Program-made: the position numbers and the translations under genes
Assembly: GCA_964473155.1 (NCBI GenBank)
Contig: CAYYNT010000003.1
Location: forward strand, 1-64,000
Length of the DNA: 64,000 bases
Direction of reading: 5' to 3'
Source of the DNA: JAJFUG01 sp964473155
Lineage (GTDB): Bacteria > Gemmatimonadota > Glassbacteria > GWA2-58-10
Notes under the pieces: model-generated
What the model was told of the DNA's origin: nothing
Databases searched by the model: none
The model's input: the letters and a program-made list of their open reading frames with translations, nothing else
Shown here: positions 25,895 to 34,375 of the stretch, piece after piece
Position numbering within the stretch: position 1 is the first letter of the stretch
Layout of the letters: the number at the start of each line of letters is the position of its first letter

Positions 25895-25907
25895 TAACGG
25901 TCTGTAC

Positions 25908-25936
25908 TTGACAGCCCCGGTTGTGACGGTTATATT
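25908..25936 (+). promoter_or_regulatory. Promoter of tRNA-His
   Basis: TTGACA (25908-25913), 17 bases, TATATT (25931-25936). Confidence 0.75.
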
Positions 25937-25956
25937 TTTAGGGCTTTGATTTCAAT

Positions 25957-26033
25957 GGTGGGCGTAGCTCAGCAGGTAGAGCACATGGTTGTGGCCCATG
26001 TGGCCGTGGGTTCAAGTCCCATCGCTCACCCCA
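25957..26033 (+). tRNA. tRNA-His(GTG)
   Basis: Acceptor GTGGGCG/CGCTCAC, anticodon stem CATGG/CCATG with loop TTGTGGC (anticodon GTG), T arm GTGGG-TTCAAGT-CCCAT, encoded CCA. The extra G-1 needed by histidyl-tRNA synthetase is present at 25957 opposite discriminator C at 26030. Confidence 0.95.
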
Positions 26034-26085
26034 TATATTCCGGCGGTCGAGGGAGCGTATGCTTCTGCGGTCGCCGGACCTGAAA

Positions 26086-26130
26086 GTACAGGGTTCCGCT
26101 GGCATCAGCCTCCGGGACCCTGTGCTTTTT
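26086..26130 (+). terminator. Terminator after tRNA-His
   Basis: GTACAGGGT...ACCCTGTGC pair with one mismatch, followed by TTTTT. Confidence 0.75.
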
Positions 26131-26248
26131 GCACTCAATATGGTTGTCATCTCGAATGCCATATGTTATCTATCCGGAAGGTTTAAACTTTCTTATTCCG
26201 TCAGCGGTAAAGCCGCAATGGATGCAATGCCGATAGAGGAGATTCAGA

Positions 26249-26548
26249 ATGCAGAACGAACCGGTTGTCGTAACTGCCGTGATCGGAGTGAAAAAGGGGA
26301 GCGAGATGGAAGCCGAAAGCCTGATGCGCGCTCTTATTCCTCCGACGCGCGCTGAATCCGGATGCCTGAACTACAACCTGCACTGCCTGGGCGATGACCG
26401 AAGCCTGTTCCTGTTCCATGAGACCTGGGCCAGCCGGGCCGCTCTGGACCAGCATCTGGCAACGCCTCACCTGACCGGCTTCCTCAAAAAGATCGAGCCG
26501 CTGCTTTCCGTCCCTCCGGAGATAAAAGTCTGGAAGAAGATAGGCTGA
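26249..26548 (+). CDS. Antibiotic-biosynthesis-monooxygenase (ABM) domain protein
   Basis: 99 residues, GAGGAG before ATG. Ferredoxin-like ABM fold: VVTAVIGVKKGSEMEAESL, RAESGCLNYNLH, FLFHETWASRAALDQHLATPHLTGF. Relatives of YgiN type are quinone or flavin-linked oxygenases or small stress proteins. Monocistronic; it ends at the shared terminator. Confidence 0.85.
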   Translation: MQNEPVVVTAVIGVKKGSEMEAESLMRALIPPTRAESGCLNYNLHCLGDDRSLFLFHETWASRAALDQHLATPHLTGFLKKIEPLLSVPPEIKVWKKIG

Positions 26549-26568
26549 TTTCATCGAGAATTATCCGC

Positions 26569-26605
26569 GTACAAAAAAAGGCCCGCTTAGGGGCCTTTTT
26601 TGTAC
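26569..26605. terminator. Bidirectional terminator
   Basis: GTACAAAAAAAGGCCC-GCTTA-GGGGCCTTTTTTGTAC: the palindrome supplies a T run on both strands, so it ends the ABM gene (+) and the convergent small regulator gene (-). Confidence 0.88.
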
Positions 26606-26617
26606 ATGCTTAAAAGC

Positions 26618-26881
26618 TTATGGCTTATGCGTGAACAACACTTTCCGGCATTCCACGCCCTCGATTGCGTCGAGTTCCCGGGCCAGTTCATCGAAGTGCG
26701 ATTCATCGCCGACCATTTCGAGGATTATCACTCCGGCCTTGGAATTCATGGTCTCGGTGACCTCATGCAGTCCGAGGCGGGTTTTGATGTAATTGCCGAA
26801 GCGGGTGAAAATCTGCTGGACCTCGGGGGCCTTTGTCACCCTGTTGGTTATATGTACGCAGAGTATAAGGTGTTTGTCCAT
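26618..26881 (-). CDS. TM1266-like ACT-fold small protein (iron-only hydrogenase regulator type)
   Basis: 87 residues. The pattern ITNRVTKAPEVQQIFTRFGNYIKTRLGLHE followed by GVIILEMVGDESHFDELARELDAIEGVECRKVLF matches the small ACT-like family annotated as putative iron-only hydrogenase system regulator. No hydrogenase gene is in the window, so the partner here is unknown. Confidence 0.8.
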   Translation of the reverse strand: MDKHLILCVHITNRVTKAPEVQQIFTRFGNYIKTRLGLHEVTETMNSKAGVIILEMVGDESHFDELARELDAIEGVECRKVLFTHKP

Positions 26882-27060
26882 GACACTATCCTTTCATGAC
26901 AGGTTGTTTCGAGGCGTCAGAGAAGATTGAATCGAATAATTGACGGCTGCCTGGAATATATCTCTATTTTTTTGCATTTCAAGTCATGCGGCTGAGGAAG
27001 TTAAATTAAACTGGCAAAGACAGCGCCCGGCTTTAATATTTATCCGGACCATTCTTGATA

Positions 27061-28500
27061 ATGTCTTGCAACGCTGTCCGTGGAGGCGATATCAGACGAA
27101 GAGAAATGCTCGTCCGGACCGTAGCGGGCCTGAGCGTTCTGCCCTCGGCCGCTGGTCTGGCCGCTCCGGCTGGTGGTGAAAAGGAGGCTGGGTTCAAGTA
27201 CCGCGTGTCAGTGGGCTGGCTGCGCGATCTGGCCTCCGAGCCGGTTCCAGACGAAGCCTGGCCATGCATACGCTGGGATGAACGTCTTCTTGCCGATCAG
27301 ATATCATTCCTGGATGCCGAGTCGAAGCTCGGGATGAACTATGACTGCGCCTGGGGCTTTTTCCGCTCGCGCGACTGGCCCATGCTGTTCGAGAATGTTA
27401 TCAGCCCGGAGCGTGCCGCGAAACTAAAGGCTTTTGTGGGTGCGGCCCATGAAAGAGGTGTGAAAGTCCTTGCGGGTCTTGGAGTGTATAGTTGGGGATT
27501 CGAGGAAATAATCCGTAAAGCTCCCGGCGTGTCCGCCGGGAACTCCCAGGCCATGTGCCTTTATAGCGCCGAGGCCTGGGATTGGATGCGCCGCGTCCTG
27601 GATTTCCATTTCGACCCGGCCTGGGGGCTGGACGGGGTTAGCATGCAATCCGCGGACCAGGGACGATGCGAATGTGAAAAATGCAGCCGTCTCTCCCCGG
27701 CGGAGTACCACGCGAACATTCTGATCCGGACCGCTGAATACATTCGCGCCTCGCGCCCGGAATGGACGATCGGCCAGGCCTCCTGGGGGTTGCGTGTGGA
27801 TGACCCATCGGAGTTCGAGCACCTGAAAAGGATTGCCGCGGCGGTTGACTATATGGTGGAGGTCCAGGAACTGTCGTCCCGTTCGGGACGCAGGCGTGAG
27901 ATAGTGCAAGAGCTTGGCTGCGCTTTCGGTTCCCTGGGCGGAGTGCTGGTGGAGCCGCCGCAGCACTGGGACCGTCTGCGCTGGTTCCTGCCCTGCGGTC
28001 TCGGTTCGGCTGGCGCTCTGCTCAGACTTCAAAATGACGGCGGCACGGCCTGCGAGTATTTTTACCGTCCTTTCGCCAACCCGGCCGAGGAAGTCTCCTG
28101 GAGAACCGGCGCTCTGGTGTTATGCTCCGTGGAACCTGACCCGGAAAAAGCCCTTGCCCGCGCCATTGAATCGGTATATCAGGCCTCAGGGGCATGTCTT
28201 GAAAAGATTTGTGAACTTTATGCCAGGGGAGAGAGGGCCTATTTCTCGCCGGTTGATTTCAAGCCGGGGGACGGAAGCATATCGCTCGAGCCGCTTATCT
28301 GGAAAGAGAATCCGGCCGCGCCGGGCCCGCCGGTTTATCTCGAGCGAATGGACAAGGCTGCGCGGGCGGATTATGCATCCGATCTGCGGCGGATCCGCAA
28401 TGAATTCAGCCGCCTTAACCCCGCGCGTGCGGACCGTCTGCGTGAAACCCTGCAATGCATAGATGGCGCCCTGGCGGATATTGCGGTATTGAATCGCTGA
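27061..28500 (+). CDS. Secreted (Tat-like) sugar-active-type protein, unknown activity
   Basis: 479 residues from ATG 27061, chosen because it keeps RRREMLVRTVAGLS, a twin-arginine-like signal ending near AAPAGG; ATG 27106 would lose the arginines. The body resembles TIM-barrel proteins of the DUF4838/glycosidase kind: LKAFVGAAHERGVKVLAGLGVYSWG, GLDGVSMQSADQGRCECEKC (a CxCxxC loop near 203) and SRPEWTIGQASWG. No catalytic pair can be assigned. A DUF1080 gene follows 75 bases on. Confidence 0.65.
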   Translation: MSCNAVRGGDIRRREMLVRTVAGLSVLPSAAGLAAPAGGEKEAGFKYRVSVGWLRDLASEPVPDEAWPCIRWDERLLADQISFLDAESKLGMNYDCAWGFFRSRDWPMLFENVISPERAAKLKAFVGAAHERGVKVLAGLGVYSWGFEEIIRKAPGVSAGNSQAMCLYSAEAWDWMRRVLDFHFDPAWGLDGVSMQSADQGRCECEKCSRLSPAEYHANILIRTAEYIRASRPEWTIGQASWGLRVDDPSEFEHLKRIAAAVDYMVEVQELSSRSGRRREIVQELGCAFGSLGGVLVEPPQHWDRLRWFLPCGLGSAGALLRLQNDGGTACEYFYRPFANPAEEVSWRTGALVLCSVEPDPEKALARAIESVYQASGACLEKICELYARGERAYFSPVDFKPGDGSISLEPLIWKENPAAPGPPVYLERMDKAARADYASDLRRIRNEFSRLNPARADRLRETLQCIDGALADIAVLNR

Positions 28501-28575
28501 ATTATCAGGATATATTGTAGTTCAAACAGAGTTTTAACCAGGTGTCTTGTCAATCAACTTTTCCAAGGAGTGATT

Positions 28576-29277
28576 ATGCGCCACGCAACCGTTTCAGGCC
28601 TGTCATCCTGTCTTCTTCTCCTGGTTTTTTCAGTCGCAATGGCGGCAGCCCAGCAGGCCCAGCCTCGTCTGGTCGCCGCTCCGGCCGGAGCGGCGCCTTC
28701 GGATGCAATTGTACTTTTTGACGGTTCTGGTCTGGACCAGTGGCAGACCGAGGACGGCCAACCGGCGAAATGGAAGATCGAGAATGGAGCCATGGTGGTG
28801 ACAGAGGGAAACGTGATCACTAAGAAAGCTTTCGGCGACATGCAACTGCATCTCGAATTCGCCTCCCCGTCGCCTGCGAAGGGCGAGGGCCAGGATCGCG
28901 GTAACAGCGGGGTATATCTGATGGACCGTTACGAGGTGCAGGTGCTCGATTCCTATGAGAACGAGACTTACACGGATGGCATGTTAGGCTCTGTCTATAA
29001 GGTCGCCCCTCCGCTGGTAAACGCCTGCCGCAAGCCCGGCGAATGGCAGACCTATGATATAATCGTTCGCGCTCCGAAATTTGATGCGAACGGGAAAAAA
29101 GTAAAAAATGCCACGGTGACCGTTCTTTTGAACGGCATACTGGTGCAGGATCATCTCGAGATTCCGGCTCCCACCGGAGGACGGGAAAAAGCGGCGGAAC
29201 AGAAAACCGGCCCGATCTTGCTGCAGGACCACAACCATCCGGTGAAATTCAGGAATATCTGGGTGCGTGAGCTTTAG
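28576..29277 (+). CDS. Secreted DUF1080 (3-keto-disaccharide hydrolase-like) protein
   Basis: 233 residues from ATG 28576, AAGGAG 5 bases before. Signal peptide through AMAAAQQ (about 26). Concanavalin-like DUF1080 pattern: IVLFDGSGLDQWQ, WKIENGAMVV, DMQLHLEFASP, GNSGVYLMDRYEVQVLDS, GEWQTYDIIVRAP, GPILLQDHNHPVKFRNIWV. Characterised members hydrolyse 3-keto-disaccharides. It ends at a strong terminator. Confidence 0.9.
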   Translation: MRHATVSGLSSCLLLLVFSVAMAAAQQAQPRLVAAPAGAAPSDAIVLFDGSGLDQWQTEDGQPAKWKIENGAMVVTEGNVITKKAFGDMQLHLEFASPSPAKGEGQDRGNSGVYLMDRYEVQVLDSYENETYTDGMLGSVYKVAPPLVNACRKPGEWQTYDIIVRAPKFDANGKKVKNATVTVLLNGILVQDHLEIPAPTGGREKAAEQKTGPILLQDHNHPVKFRNIWVREL

Positions 29278-29305
29278 GGGAAGACAAAAAATCGGTTGAT
29301 TGAGG

Positions 29306-29349
29306 GGAGCGGCAAACCGGATTATTGGTTCCGGCCGCTCCTTTTTTTT
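29306..29349 (+). terminator. Rho-independent terminator after DUF1080 gene
   Basis: GGAGCGG pairs with CCGCTCC, with an inner CCGG/CCGG pair, followed by eight T. The convergent small gene begins its 3' end 6 bases further. Confidence 0.85.
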
Positions 29350-29354
29350 GCGGA

Positions 29355-29570
29355 TCAAACCAGAATGCGGTCGGCCTTGCGGATTATCTCCACGGAATAG
29401 CCTTCGAGCACTTGATAGAAATGCAGAAGCTTCCCGCAGTTTTTGCATTTCTGCGGAAGGTAGAAAAAAGGCGGGCTCAATTTGCCGTCCACCAGGCGCA
29501 AAGATTGCTCCACCTTGGCATGGCACTGGCTGCATTCCCATTTCGGATTGATAAATTCCACATTAGGCAT
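29355..29570 (-). CDS. Small zinc-ribbon protein
   Basis: 71 residues from the ATG at 29570, preceded by GGGGGA; the ATG at 29594 has no site. Two Cys pairs, CSQC (about 13-16) and CKNC (about 42-45), form a rubredoxin-like zinc ribbon. Function unknown. Confidence 0.7.
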   Translation of the reverse strand: MPNVEFINPKWECSQCHAKVEQSLRLVDGKLSPPFFYLPQKCKNCGKLLHFYQVLEGYSVEIIRKADRILV

Positions 29571-29986
29571 TTTTATCCCCCGGCTCGAAAGCAATCTTAT
29601 TATAACATGGCAATTTTATGCCCTCAAGTGCAATCGGAAACCCATGTCCAAAGACGGTGCATTTAAGGTCGATTAATAGGGGAGGGAAATGAAATATCTG
29701 AATCAAAGCCGGAGGGACAGTGCTTGATTTTCAGTCGCTGCATGCTAAACAACTTGAAATATACCAGAATTTCAGCCATTTCAAAAAATTATCCGCACAT
29801 TATATTATTCTCTCTCAAATCAAACTCGAATCTGTCAGACGTAACACTTCCAGCGTGAGTCAATCGATATTGTCACCTTCAATCGGATTGCCCGAAGGGT
29901 TCAAAGGACAGAAAATCAATATGCTTGTCTGATAGAAAGATAGCATTCCTTTTCTACCGGATAATCAAAAATAATTCAGAAAAATG

Positions 29987-30015
29987 TTTACATTTATTTG
30001 GGATTTGCATATAAT
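29987..30015 (+). promoter_or_regulatory. Consensus promoter in a gene-free region
   Basis: TTTACA (29987-29992), 17 bases, TATAAT (30010-30015). Predicted start about 30021, at the foot of a hairpin. Confidence 0.7.
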
Positions 30016-30019
30016 AAAA

Positions 30020-30070
30020 CAGCTCTTCCCCACGGGCGCCTGACCAGCGTTCTCCCGTCAGGAAGAGCTG
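30020..30070 (+). ncRNA. Possible unidentified structured RNA, 5' hairpin
   Basis: CAGCTCTTCC (30020-30029) pairs with GGAAGAGCTG (30061-30070); inside, ACGGG (30032-30036) pairs with CCCGT (30054-30058). The stem begins at the predicted transcript start. The 3' end is not defined, no terminator is seen nearby, and it fits neither SRP RNA, tmRNA, RNase P nor 6S as far as I can tell. Confidence 0.4.
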
Positions 30071-30625
30071 CAGAGCGGATGCCGCAAAACCTCTCCCACG
30101 ACATCGCATCTCGGACAGTACCTCCATACCAGATATCGGATGTTTATAGTTTCAAGTAAAGAACTTTACTCCGGAGCCGGTAAAAAGGCAGGGAGGCGGC
30201 AAAAACTGCGAGGGCATGGGACAGACATCCCGGACAGCGAGAACAAATTGCCGGTTTGAGTTTCAGGCAAAAGATGGGCTCAGGAGGCTGCCACCCCCTG
30301 AGCCCGGGCGCACAAAAAGCACGCATCTGACTCGGACACAAACAGTTGCGCAATTATACGCCTGATGTCTCCTATACGGCTTTTCATGCGGTTCTGTTCA
30401 TAATGCGCATTCTTGCTATCGGCAGAATACATGAAAGACTTTAATTCGCTGTGTGTTAGATGTCATTTCTCCACTGGATTATGCAAAATGCATGCTTGTC
30501 CCGTGGCTTTATTCCCGCCCCCGCCTTTTTAGCCGAAAATGCCCTCCCTGGTAAACTCCGGGCAATCCGCAGCCTGGCCGGCCTTTATAGGCTCGGCTGG
30601 AGAAACCGTTCAAGGGGGGCGGAAA

Positions 30626-31057
30626 ATGGATATCACCGGGATTTCTGACTCGCGCTATCTTTCACGCTCATTTCAGACAACAGCTTATGAGCAGCCACAG
30701 CCGGTTGGCTATCAGGGGGGGGCTGCCGGACCGCAGGTATTGGGTGATGTTCCGTCGACCGGGCCGTTGCCGGGTTCAAACCGTCCGGATGAGGGAGTTG
30801 TCTGGCTGGAGCAATGCCGCGAAAGTTCGTTTCTGAACAGGGTGCACGTGAGTGAATCCGGCCGCAGCCGGATGGCGCGGATTGAAGGTCAGTGGGAAGT
30901 TCAGTCCTGGCAGGTGCGCCGTCTGCACGATGAGCTTAACTCGCTTGAACGCCAGGCCGCGGCCGGTGCAATGCGGCTTCGCTCGGCTGTCGCCTCGTTT
31001 CTCGACCTGCAGAACAGGGCGGCATCCTCAGGCCGGAGTGTGGATATTTATGCTTGA
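30626..31057 (+). CDS. Hypothetical soluble protein with C-terminal helices
   Basis: 143 residues from ATG 30626, preceded by AAGGGGGGCGG. The N-terminal half is rich in Gly, Pro, Ser and Gln (disordered); the C-terminal half is charged helix (WQVRRLHDELNSLERQAAAGAMRLRSAVASFLDLQNR). No signal peptide, no family recognised. The helix pattern is compatible with a small structural or secretion-related protein, but this is a guess. Confidence 0.6.
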   Translation: MDITGISDSRYLSRSFQTTAYEQPQPVGYQGGAAGPQVLGDVPSTGPLPGSNRPDEGVVWLEQCRESSFLNRVHVSESGRSRMARIEGQWEVQSWQVRRLHDELNSLERQAAAGAMRLRSAVASFLDLQNRAASSGRSVDIYA

Positions 31058-31082
31058 CAGAGTCTGTGCGTGACATTATTAA
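31054..31082 (+). promoter_or_regulatory. Promoter of the lipoprotein gene
   Basis: TTGACA (31054-31059) overlaps the stop codon of the preceding gene; 17 bases; TATTAA (31077-31082). Confidence 0.55.
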
Positions 31083-31177
31083 TCTATCTGTAACATGGTC
31101 TTATGTTAATTTAAAAGGCAATCCAAAGTCGTGTGCTGATTAATTTCTTACCTTGTTAAAAAGCAGGAGGGTTACCG

Positions 31178-31906
31178 ATGTCTCTGGCTCGCTTCAAGCT
31201 ATTGTTTATTGCGGCTCTGGCCGTGGCGGCTTTAAGCGCCTGTTCCACCAAACCGAAGTTTTATATTCAGATCCAGGTCCTCGGTGCGGAAACCTCCTGC
31301 CAGAACATGGAAATTGATTTCACGGCGTACGATTATCAGGGCGTTCTTGACAGCCTGACTCAGGTTAACAACCCGGGCCCGCGTCCTGATTCATCCGATC
31401 TTCTCGTTCTCCTCGATCAGTATCAGAAAATGCTTATTACCAAGACTGCCATGTCCGATTCGGTCAACTTCATCCGGGATGACCTCGAAAAGCTGCAGAA
31501 CACATCGATCGAATACCGCAAGCTTTTCCCGATTTTCCAGGACCTGCAGAAAAGAGAGCAGTCTTCGTCCGATGAGGTCCATGCGGTCCATAATAAATAC
31601 CTCGAGGTCAAGGGTGCGTATCAGGAAAAGCTGAACGCGTGGCGCGAAAAAGCGTTCACCGGATTTTCAGAATTTAAGGCTGCCATTCCGCCCGAGCAGC
31701 AGACCAAGACCGAGGTCACTGATCAGAACTGCGCGATCAACAAGCTCGATCTGCCTTACGGGCAGTGGTGGCTGAATGCCGAGTTGCGTCGTCCGGGGAC
31801 GATCAATGAAAAACTGGTCTGGAATATTCAGCTCCCGACCGAGGGCGATTCGGTGATGATCCTCCTTGACGAGAGCAACGCGGATATAATCCGGGAACTG
31901 CTCTGA
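31178..31906 (+). CDS. Lipoprotein, function unknown
   Basis: 242 residues, GGAGGG before ATG. Signal sequence with lipobox LSAC (Cys22), so lipid-anchored. The middle (about 60-165) is helical and highly charged, likely coiled coil; the C-terminal part (about 185-242) is beta-rich (WWLNAELRRPGTINEKLVWNI). No family recognised. It ends at its own terminator. Confidence 0.75.
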   Translation: MSLARFKLLFIAALAVAALSACSTKPKFYIQIQVLGAETSCQNMEIDFTAYDYQGVLDSLTQVNNPGPRPDSSDLLVLLDQYQKMLITKTAMSDSVNFIRDDLEKLQNTSIEYRKLFPIFQDLQKREQSSSDEVHAVHNKYLEVKGAYQEKLNAWREKAFTGFSEFKAAIPPEQQTKTEVTDQNCAINKLDLPYGQWWLNAELRRPGTINEKLVWNIQLPTEGDSVMILLDESNADIIRELL

Positions 31907-31944
31907 GTCGGGCGGCCTGCTACAACGAAATTACATTCTCCTTT

Positions 31945-31992
31945 CCGGCAGTATCCCGTCAGCTTTCATCCGTGATACTGCCGGTTTGTTTA
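31945..31992 (+). terminator. Terminator after lipoprotein gene
   Basis: CCGGCAGTATC pairs with GATACTGCCGG across an 18-base loop, followed by TTTGTTTA. Confidence 0.8.
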
Positions 31993-32055
31993 TGCTTTGG
32001 CGTTTTCATAAATATATGGTTCTGAACACTGTTATATTTAGCGACGGAGCTGAAA

Positions 32056-32349
32056 GTGACATCCGGTATTGAAGATTTGACGATCAACTGGGAAGACGAG
32101 CAGGGTAAACTCACGACAAAAGAGCTGGCGAAGGAAGTGATTTCCAAGGGCGGCGGCTGGGTGACTATAATGTTCCTGTACCAGGATCTTGAAGCGGCCA
32201 GTGGCGAATACGGCCCCAGCAAAGTGCGCGTGCAGCGTTACCAGAAACGCGGCGACAAATATATTGTTCAGAGTAAATTCAACATTTCCAGCGAGAAACA
32301 GGCGCAGCAGATCATTCGCACCCTGAGTGAGTGGTTTCCTGAACAGTAG
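32056..32349 (+). CDS. Conserved-looking hypothetical protein
   Basis: 97 residues, GTG start with GGAG 8 bases upstream. The core WVTIMFLYQDLEAASGEYGPSKVRVQRY followed by YIVQSKFNISSEKQAQQI has a compact alpha/beta pattern with many basic residues. I recall similar unnamed proteins in other bacteria but no function. It precedes ahcY by 73 bases. Confidence 0.65.
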   Translation: MTSGIEDLTINWEDEQGKLTTKELAKEVISKGGGWVTIMFLYQDLEAASGEYGPSKVRVQRYQKRGDKYIVQSKFNISSEKQAQQIIRTLSEWFPEQ

Positions 32350-32422
32350 ACTTTCTCGTTGTTGCTCTTGCGCTGGATTTGAAAACAACGCAGGCTTTAA
32401 ACACCTTTTTCCTGGAGTTCGA

Positions 32423-33682
32423 ATGAATTATCAGGTTTCAGATATCAAGCTGGCGGACAAGGGTAAAAAAAGGATCGACTGGGCCGGGAACGATATGCCG
32501 GTCCTGCGGCTTGTTCGTGAAAGGTTCGAGAAGGAAAAACCTCTGGCCGGACTGCGGATGAGCGCCTGCCTTCATGTGACTGCGGAAACAGCCAACCTCT
32601 GCCGCACGCTTAAGGCTGGAGGAGCCGACCTTCTGCTTTGCGCTTCAAATCCGTTGAGCACCCAGGACGATGTGGCGGCTTCCCTGGTCGAGCATGACGG
32701 TCTTAAAGTCTATGCGATACGAGGAGAGGACAACAAGACTTATTACGAGCACATCAAGGCCGCTCTAGAATTCAAGCCCTCGATCACGATGGATGACGGC
32801 GCGGACCTGGTGAGCACAGTGCATTCTGAGTACCCCGGACAACTTGGCGACATAATCGGCAGCATGGAGGAGACGACCACCGGTGTGATCCGTCTTCGGG
32901 CTATGGCCGCCGATGGCGCGCTCAAGATTCCGGTGTTCGCGGTCAATGACGCCATGACCAAGCACCTGTTCGACAACCGTTACGGCACGGGGCAGTCCAC
33001 GGTGGACGGGATCATACGGGCGACCGACATCCTTCTGGCGGGTAAAAACGTCGTGACCGCCGGCTATGGCTGGTGCGGACGGGGTTTCGCCAACCGGGCG
33101 CGTGGCATGGGAGCCAATGTGATCGTCACCGAGGTGGATGCCATCAAGGCCATTGAGGCGGTGATGGACGGATTCAGGGTGATGACCATGGAAGAGGCGG
33201 CCCCGATAGGCGACCTTTTCTGCACGCTGACCGGCAACATCAATGTCATCCGGCCGGAGCATTTCTCGAGGATGAAAGACGGCGCGATTGTCTGTAACAG
33301 CGGACATTTCAATGTGGAGCTTGACCTGAAAGGGCTGGAAGCCATTTCGAAGAAGCTGGTCAAGGAAGTCCGCGCCAATGTGGACGCCTACCATCTCAAT
33401 AGCGGACGCACCGTGTTTGTCCTGGGAGAGGGACGGCTTATCAACCTGGCCGCCGCCGAGGGGCATCCGGCCTCGGTCATGGACATGAGTTTCGCCGTGC
33501 AGGCGCTGACCACCGAGCACGTGGCAAAGAATCGCGGGACATTCCAGGCCCGCGTTTACGATGTCCCGGCGAATATAGATCAATGGGTCGCCACGCTGAA
33601 ACTCAAGTCGATGGGAGTCACTGTCGACAAGCTGACCGCTGAGCAGGAAAAATATCTTAAATCCTGGAACATGGGCACCTGA
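32423..33682 (+). CDS. ahcY: Adenosylhomocysteinase
   Basis: 419 residues from ATG 32423 (CTGGAG upstream); the frame is open further but without a start site. Hallmarks: MSACLHVTAETANLCRTL, SNPLSTQDDVAASL, VNDAMTKHLFDNRYGTGQS, the NAD-binding stretch GYGWCGRGFANRARGMGA and CNSGHFNVELD. It hydrolyses S-adenosylhomocysteine to adenosine and homocysteine using tightly bound NAD. At about 420 residues it is the short form lacking the 40-residue insert. No SAH riboswitch is seen in the 73-base leader. Confidence 0.96.
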   Translation: MNYQVSDIKLADKGKKRIDWAGNDMPVLRLVRERFEKEKPLAGLRMSACLHVTAETANLCRTLKAGGADLLLCASNPLSTQDDVAASLVEHDGLKVYAIRGEDNKTYYEHIKAALEFKPSITMDDGADLVSTVHSEYPGQLGDIIGSMEETTTGVIRLRAMAADGALKIPVFAVNDAMTKHLFDNRYGTGQSTVDGIIRATDILLAGKNVVTAGYGWCGRGFANRARGMGANVIVTEVDAIKAIEAVMDGFRVMTMEEAAPIGDLFCTLTGNINVIRPEHFSRMKDGAIVCNSGHFNVELDLKGLEAISKKLVKEVRANVDAYHLNSGRTVFVLGEGRLINLAAAEGHPASVMDMSFAVQALTTEHVAKNRGTFQARVYDVPANIDQWVATLKLKSMGVTVDKLTAEQEKYLKSWNMGT

Positions 33683-33695
33683 TTTGAAGAAACAT

Positions 33696-33730
33696 GCCGC
33701 GGTCCGGAACGTCCTGTCCCGGACCGCGGC
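33696..33730 (+). other. Very stable GC hairpin between ahcY and the next gene
   Basis: GCCGCGGTCCGG and CCGGACCGCGGC pair perfectly (12 bp, 11-base loop), 14 bases after the ahcY stop. There is no T tract, so it may stabilise the mRNA end or act with another factor. Confidence 0.65.
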
Positions 33731-33750
33731 TGAATTCGAAAGAGGCTCGT

Positions 33751-34245
33751 ATGATTGAACTCACAATTTCCGGCCTTGGGATAGACAGCTCCAACAATTC
33801 GCCCGTGGTGCTGCTCAAGGAGAAAGACGGCGAAAGGGTGCTTCCGATCTGGATCGGTCCGAGCGAGGCCAGCGCTATCGCCATGGAAATCTCGGGAGTG
33901 AAGTTCAAGCGGCCGCTGACTCATGACCTGTTCAAGCAGTGCCTGCTCGATCTGGGAGTGAGCATGGAGTATGTTTTCATTCACGAGCTTAAAGAAAACA
34001 CGTATTACGCAAGGATTCTGTTGAACCGGGACGGTGAGCGGTTCGAGCTGGATGCCCGTCCATCCGATTCTATCGCGCTCGCGATACGCATGAAAGCCTC
34101 GATCCACACCACCGAGGAACTGCTGGACAATGCCAGTAAGATTATCCCTAAAACAGTCACCCAGACAGAAGAATACGACCCGGAAGCCCTTCGTGAAACC
34201 CTGCGCAAGATGAATCCCGAGGATTTCGGCAAGTTCACTTTCTGA
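33751..34245 (+). CDS. Bifunctional nuclease (DUF151) family protein
   Basis: 164 residues from ATG 33751 (AAAGAGG upstream). Family motifs: PVVLLKEKDGERVLPIWIGPSEASAIAMEI, RPLTHDLF, FELDARPSDSIALAIRMKASIHTTEELLDNA. DUF151 members have been described as bifunctional DNase/RNase. The residues after the domain are acidic. Possibly cotranscribed with ahcY. Confidence 0.88.
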   Translation: MIELTISGLGIDSSNNSPVVLLKEKDGERVLPIWIGPSEASAIAMEISGVKFKRPLTHDLFKQCLLDLGVSMEYVFIHELKENTYYARILLNRDGERFELDARPSDSIALAIRMKASIHTTEELLDNASKIIPKTVTQTEEYDPEALRETLRKMNPEDFGKFTF

Positions 34246-34326
34246 CCTCACGGACGCCTTCCCGCGTTTTTATCGACCCGGAAAGGTCCAATCTGGGCAT
34301 GAAACATTAAATGATTTTAAAATAGC

Positions 34327-34355
34327 TTGACTGAGAAGCTCTGATTGATTAATAT
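34327..34355 (+). promoter_or_regulatory. Promoter of the attenuated aro-leu operon
   Basis: TTGACT (34327-34332), 17 bases, TAATAT (34350-34355). The predicted start near 34362 is 14 bases before the leader peptide ATG. Confidence 0.75.
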
Positions 34356-34375
34356 GCCTTTGTACTCGATTCAGC

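Larger units (their letters stand above)
29571..30625. other. Long region without a convincing gene
   Basis: About 1050 bases. A weak ORF of 70 codons (GTG 29720, with GGAGGG before it) is AT-rich and unlike any family I know. A consensus promoter (29987-30015) opens onto a stable hairpin (30020-30070). A second strong stem GGGCTCAGG...CCTGAGCCC lies at 30275-30305 without a T tract. The rest shows nothing clear. Confidence 0.6.

Noticed and set aside
29720..29932. 70-codon ORF starting GTG with GGAGGG upstream
   Set aside because: AT-rich, low-complexity, no hydrophobic or metal pattern; kept only as a mention in the long gene-free region.
30144..30353. 69-codon minus-strand ORF with several Cys
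   Set aside because: The Cys come from GC-rich hairpin sequence; no start signal and it overlaps stems more likely to be RNA structure.
30020..30420. Possibility of SRP RNA, RNase P RNA, tmRNA or 6S RNA
   Set aside because: The SRP GGTCAGG...GGAAGG...AGCAG loop is only half matched on one strand, and RNase P and tmRNA core sequences are absent.
30540..30625. c-di-GMP-type riboswitch before the 30626 gene
   Set aside because: GGCAA and CCGGCC fragments occur, but the conserved core order and the second helix are missing.
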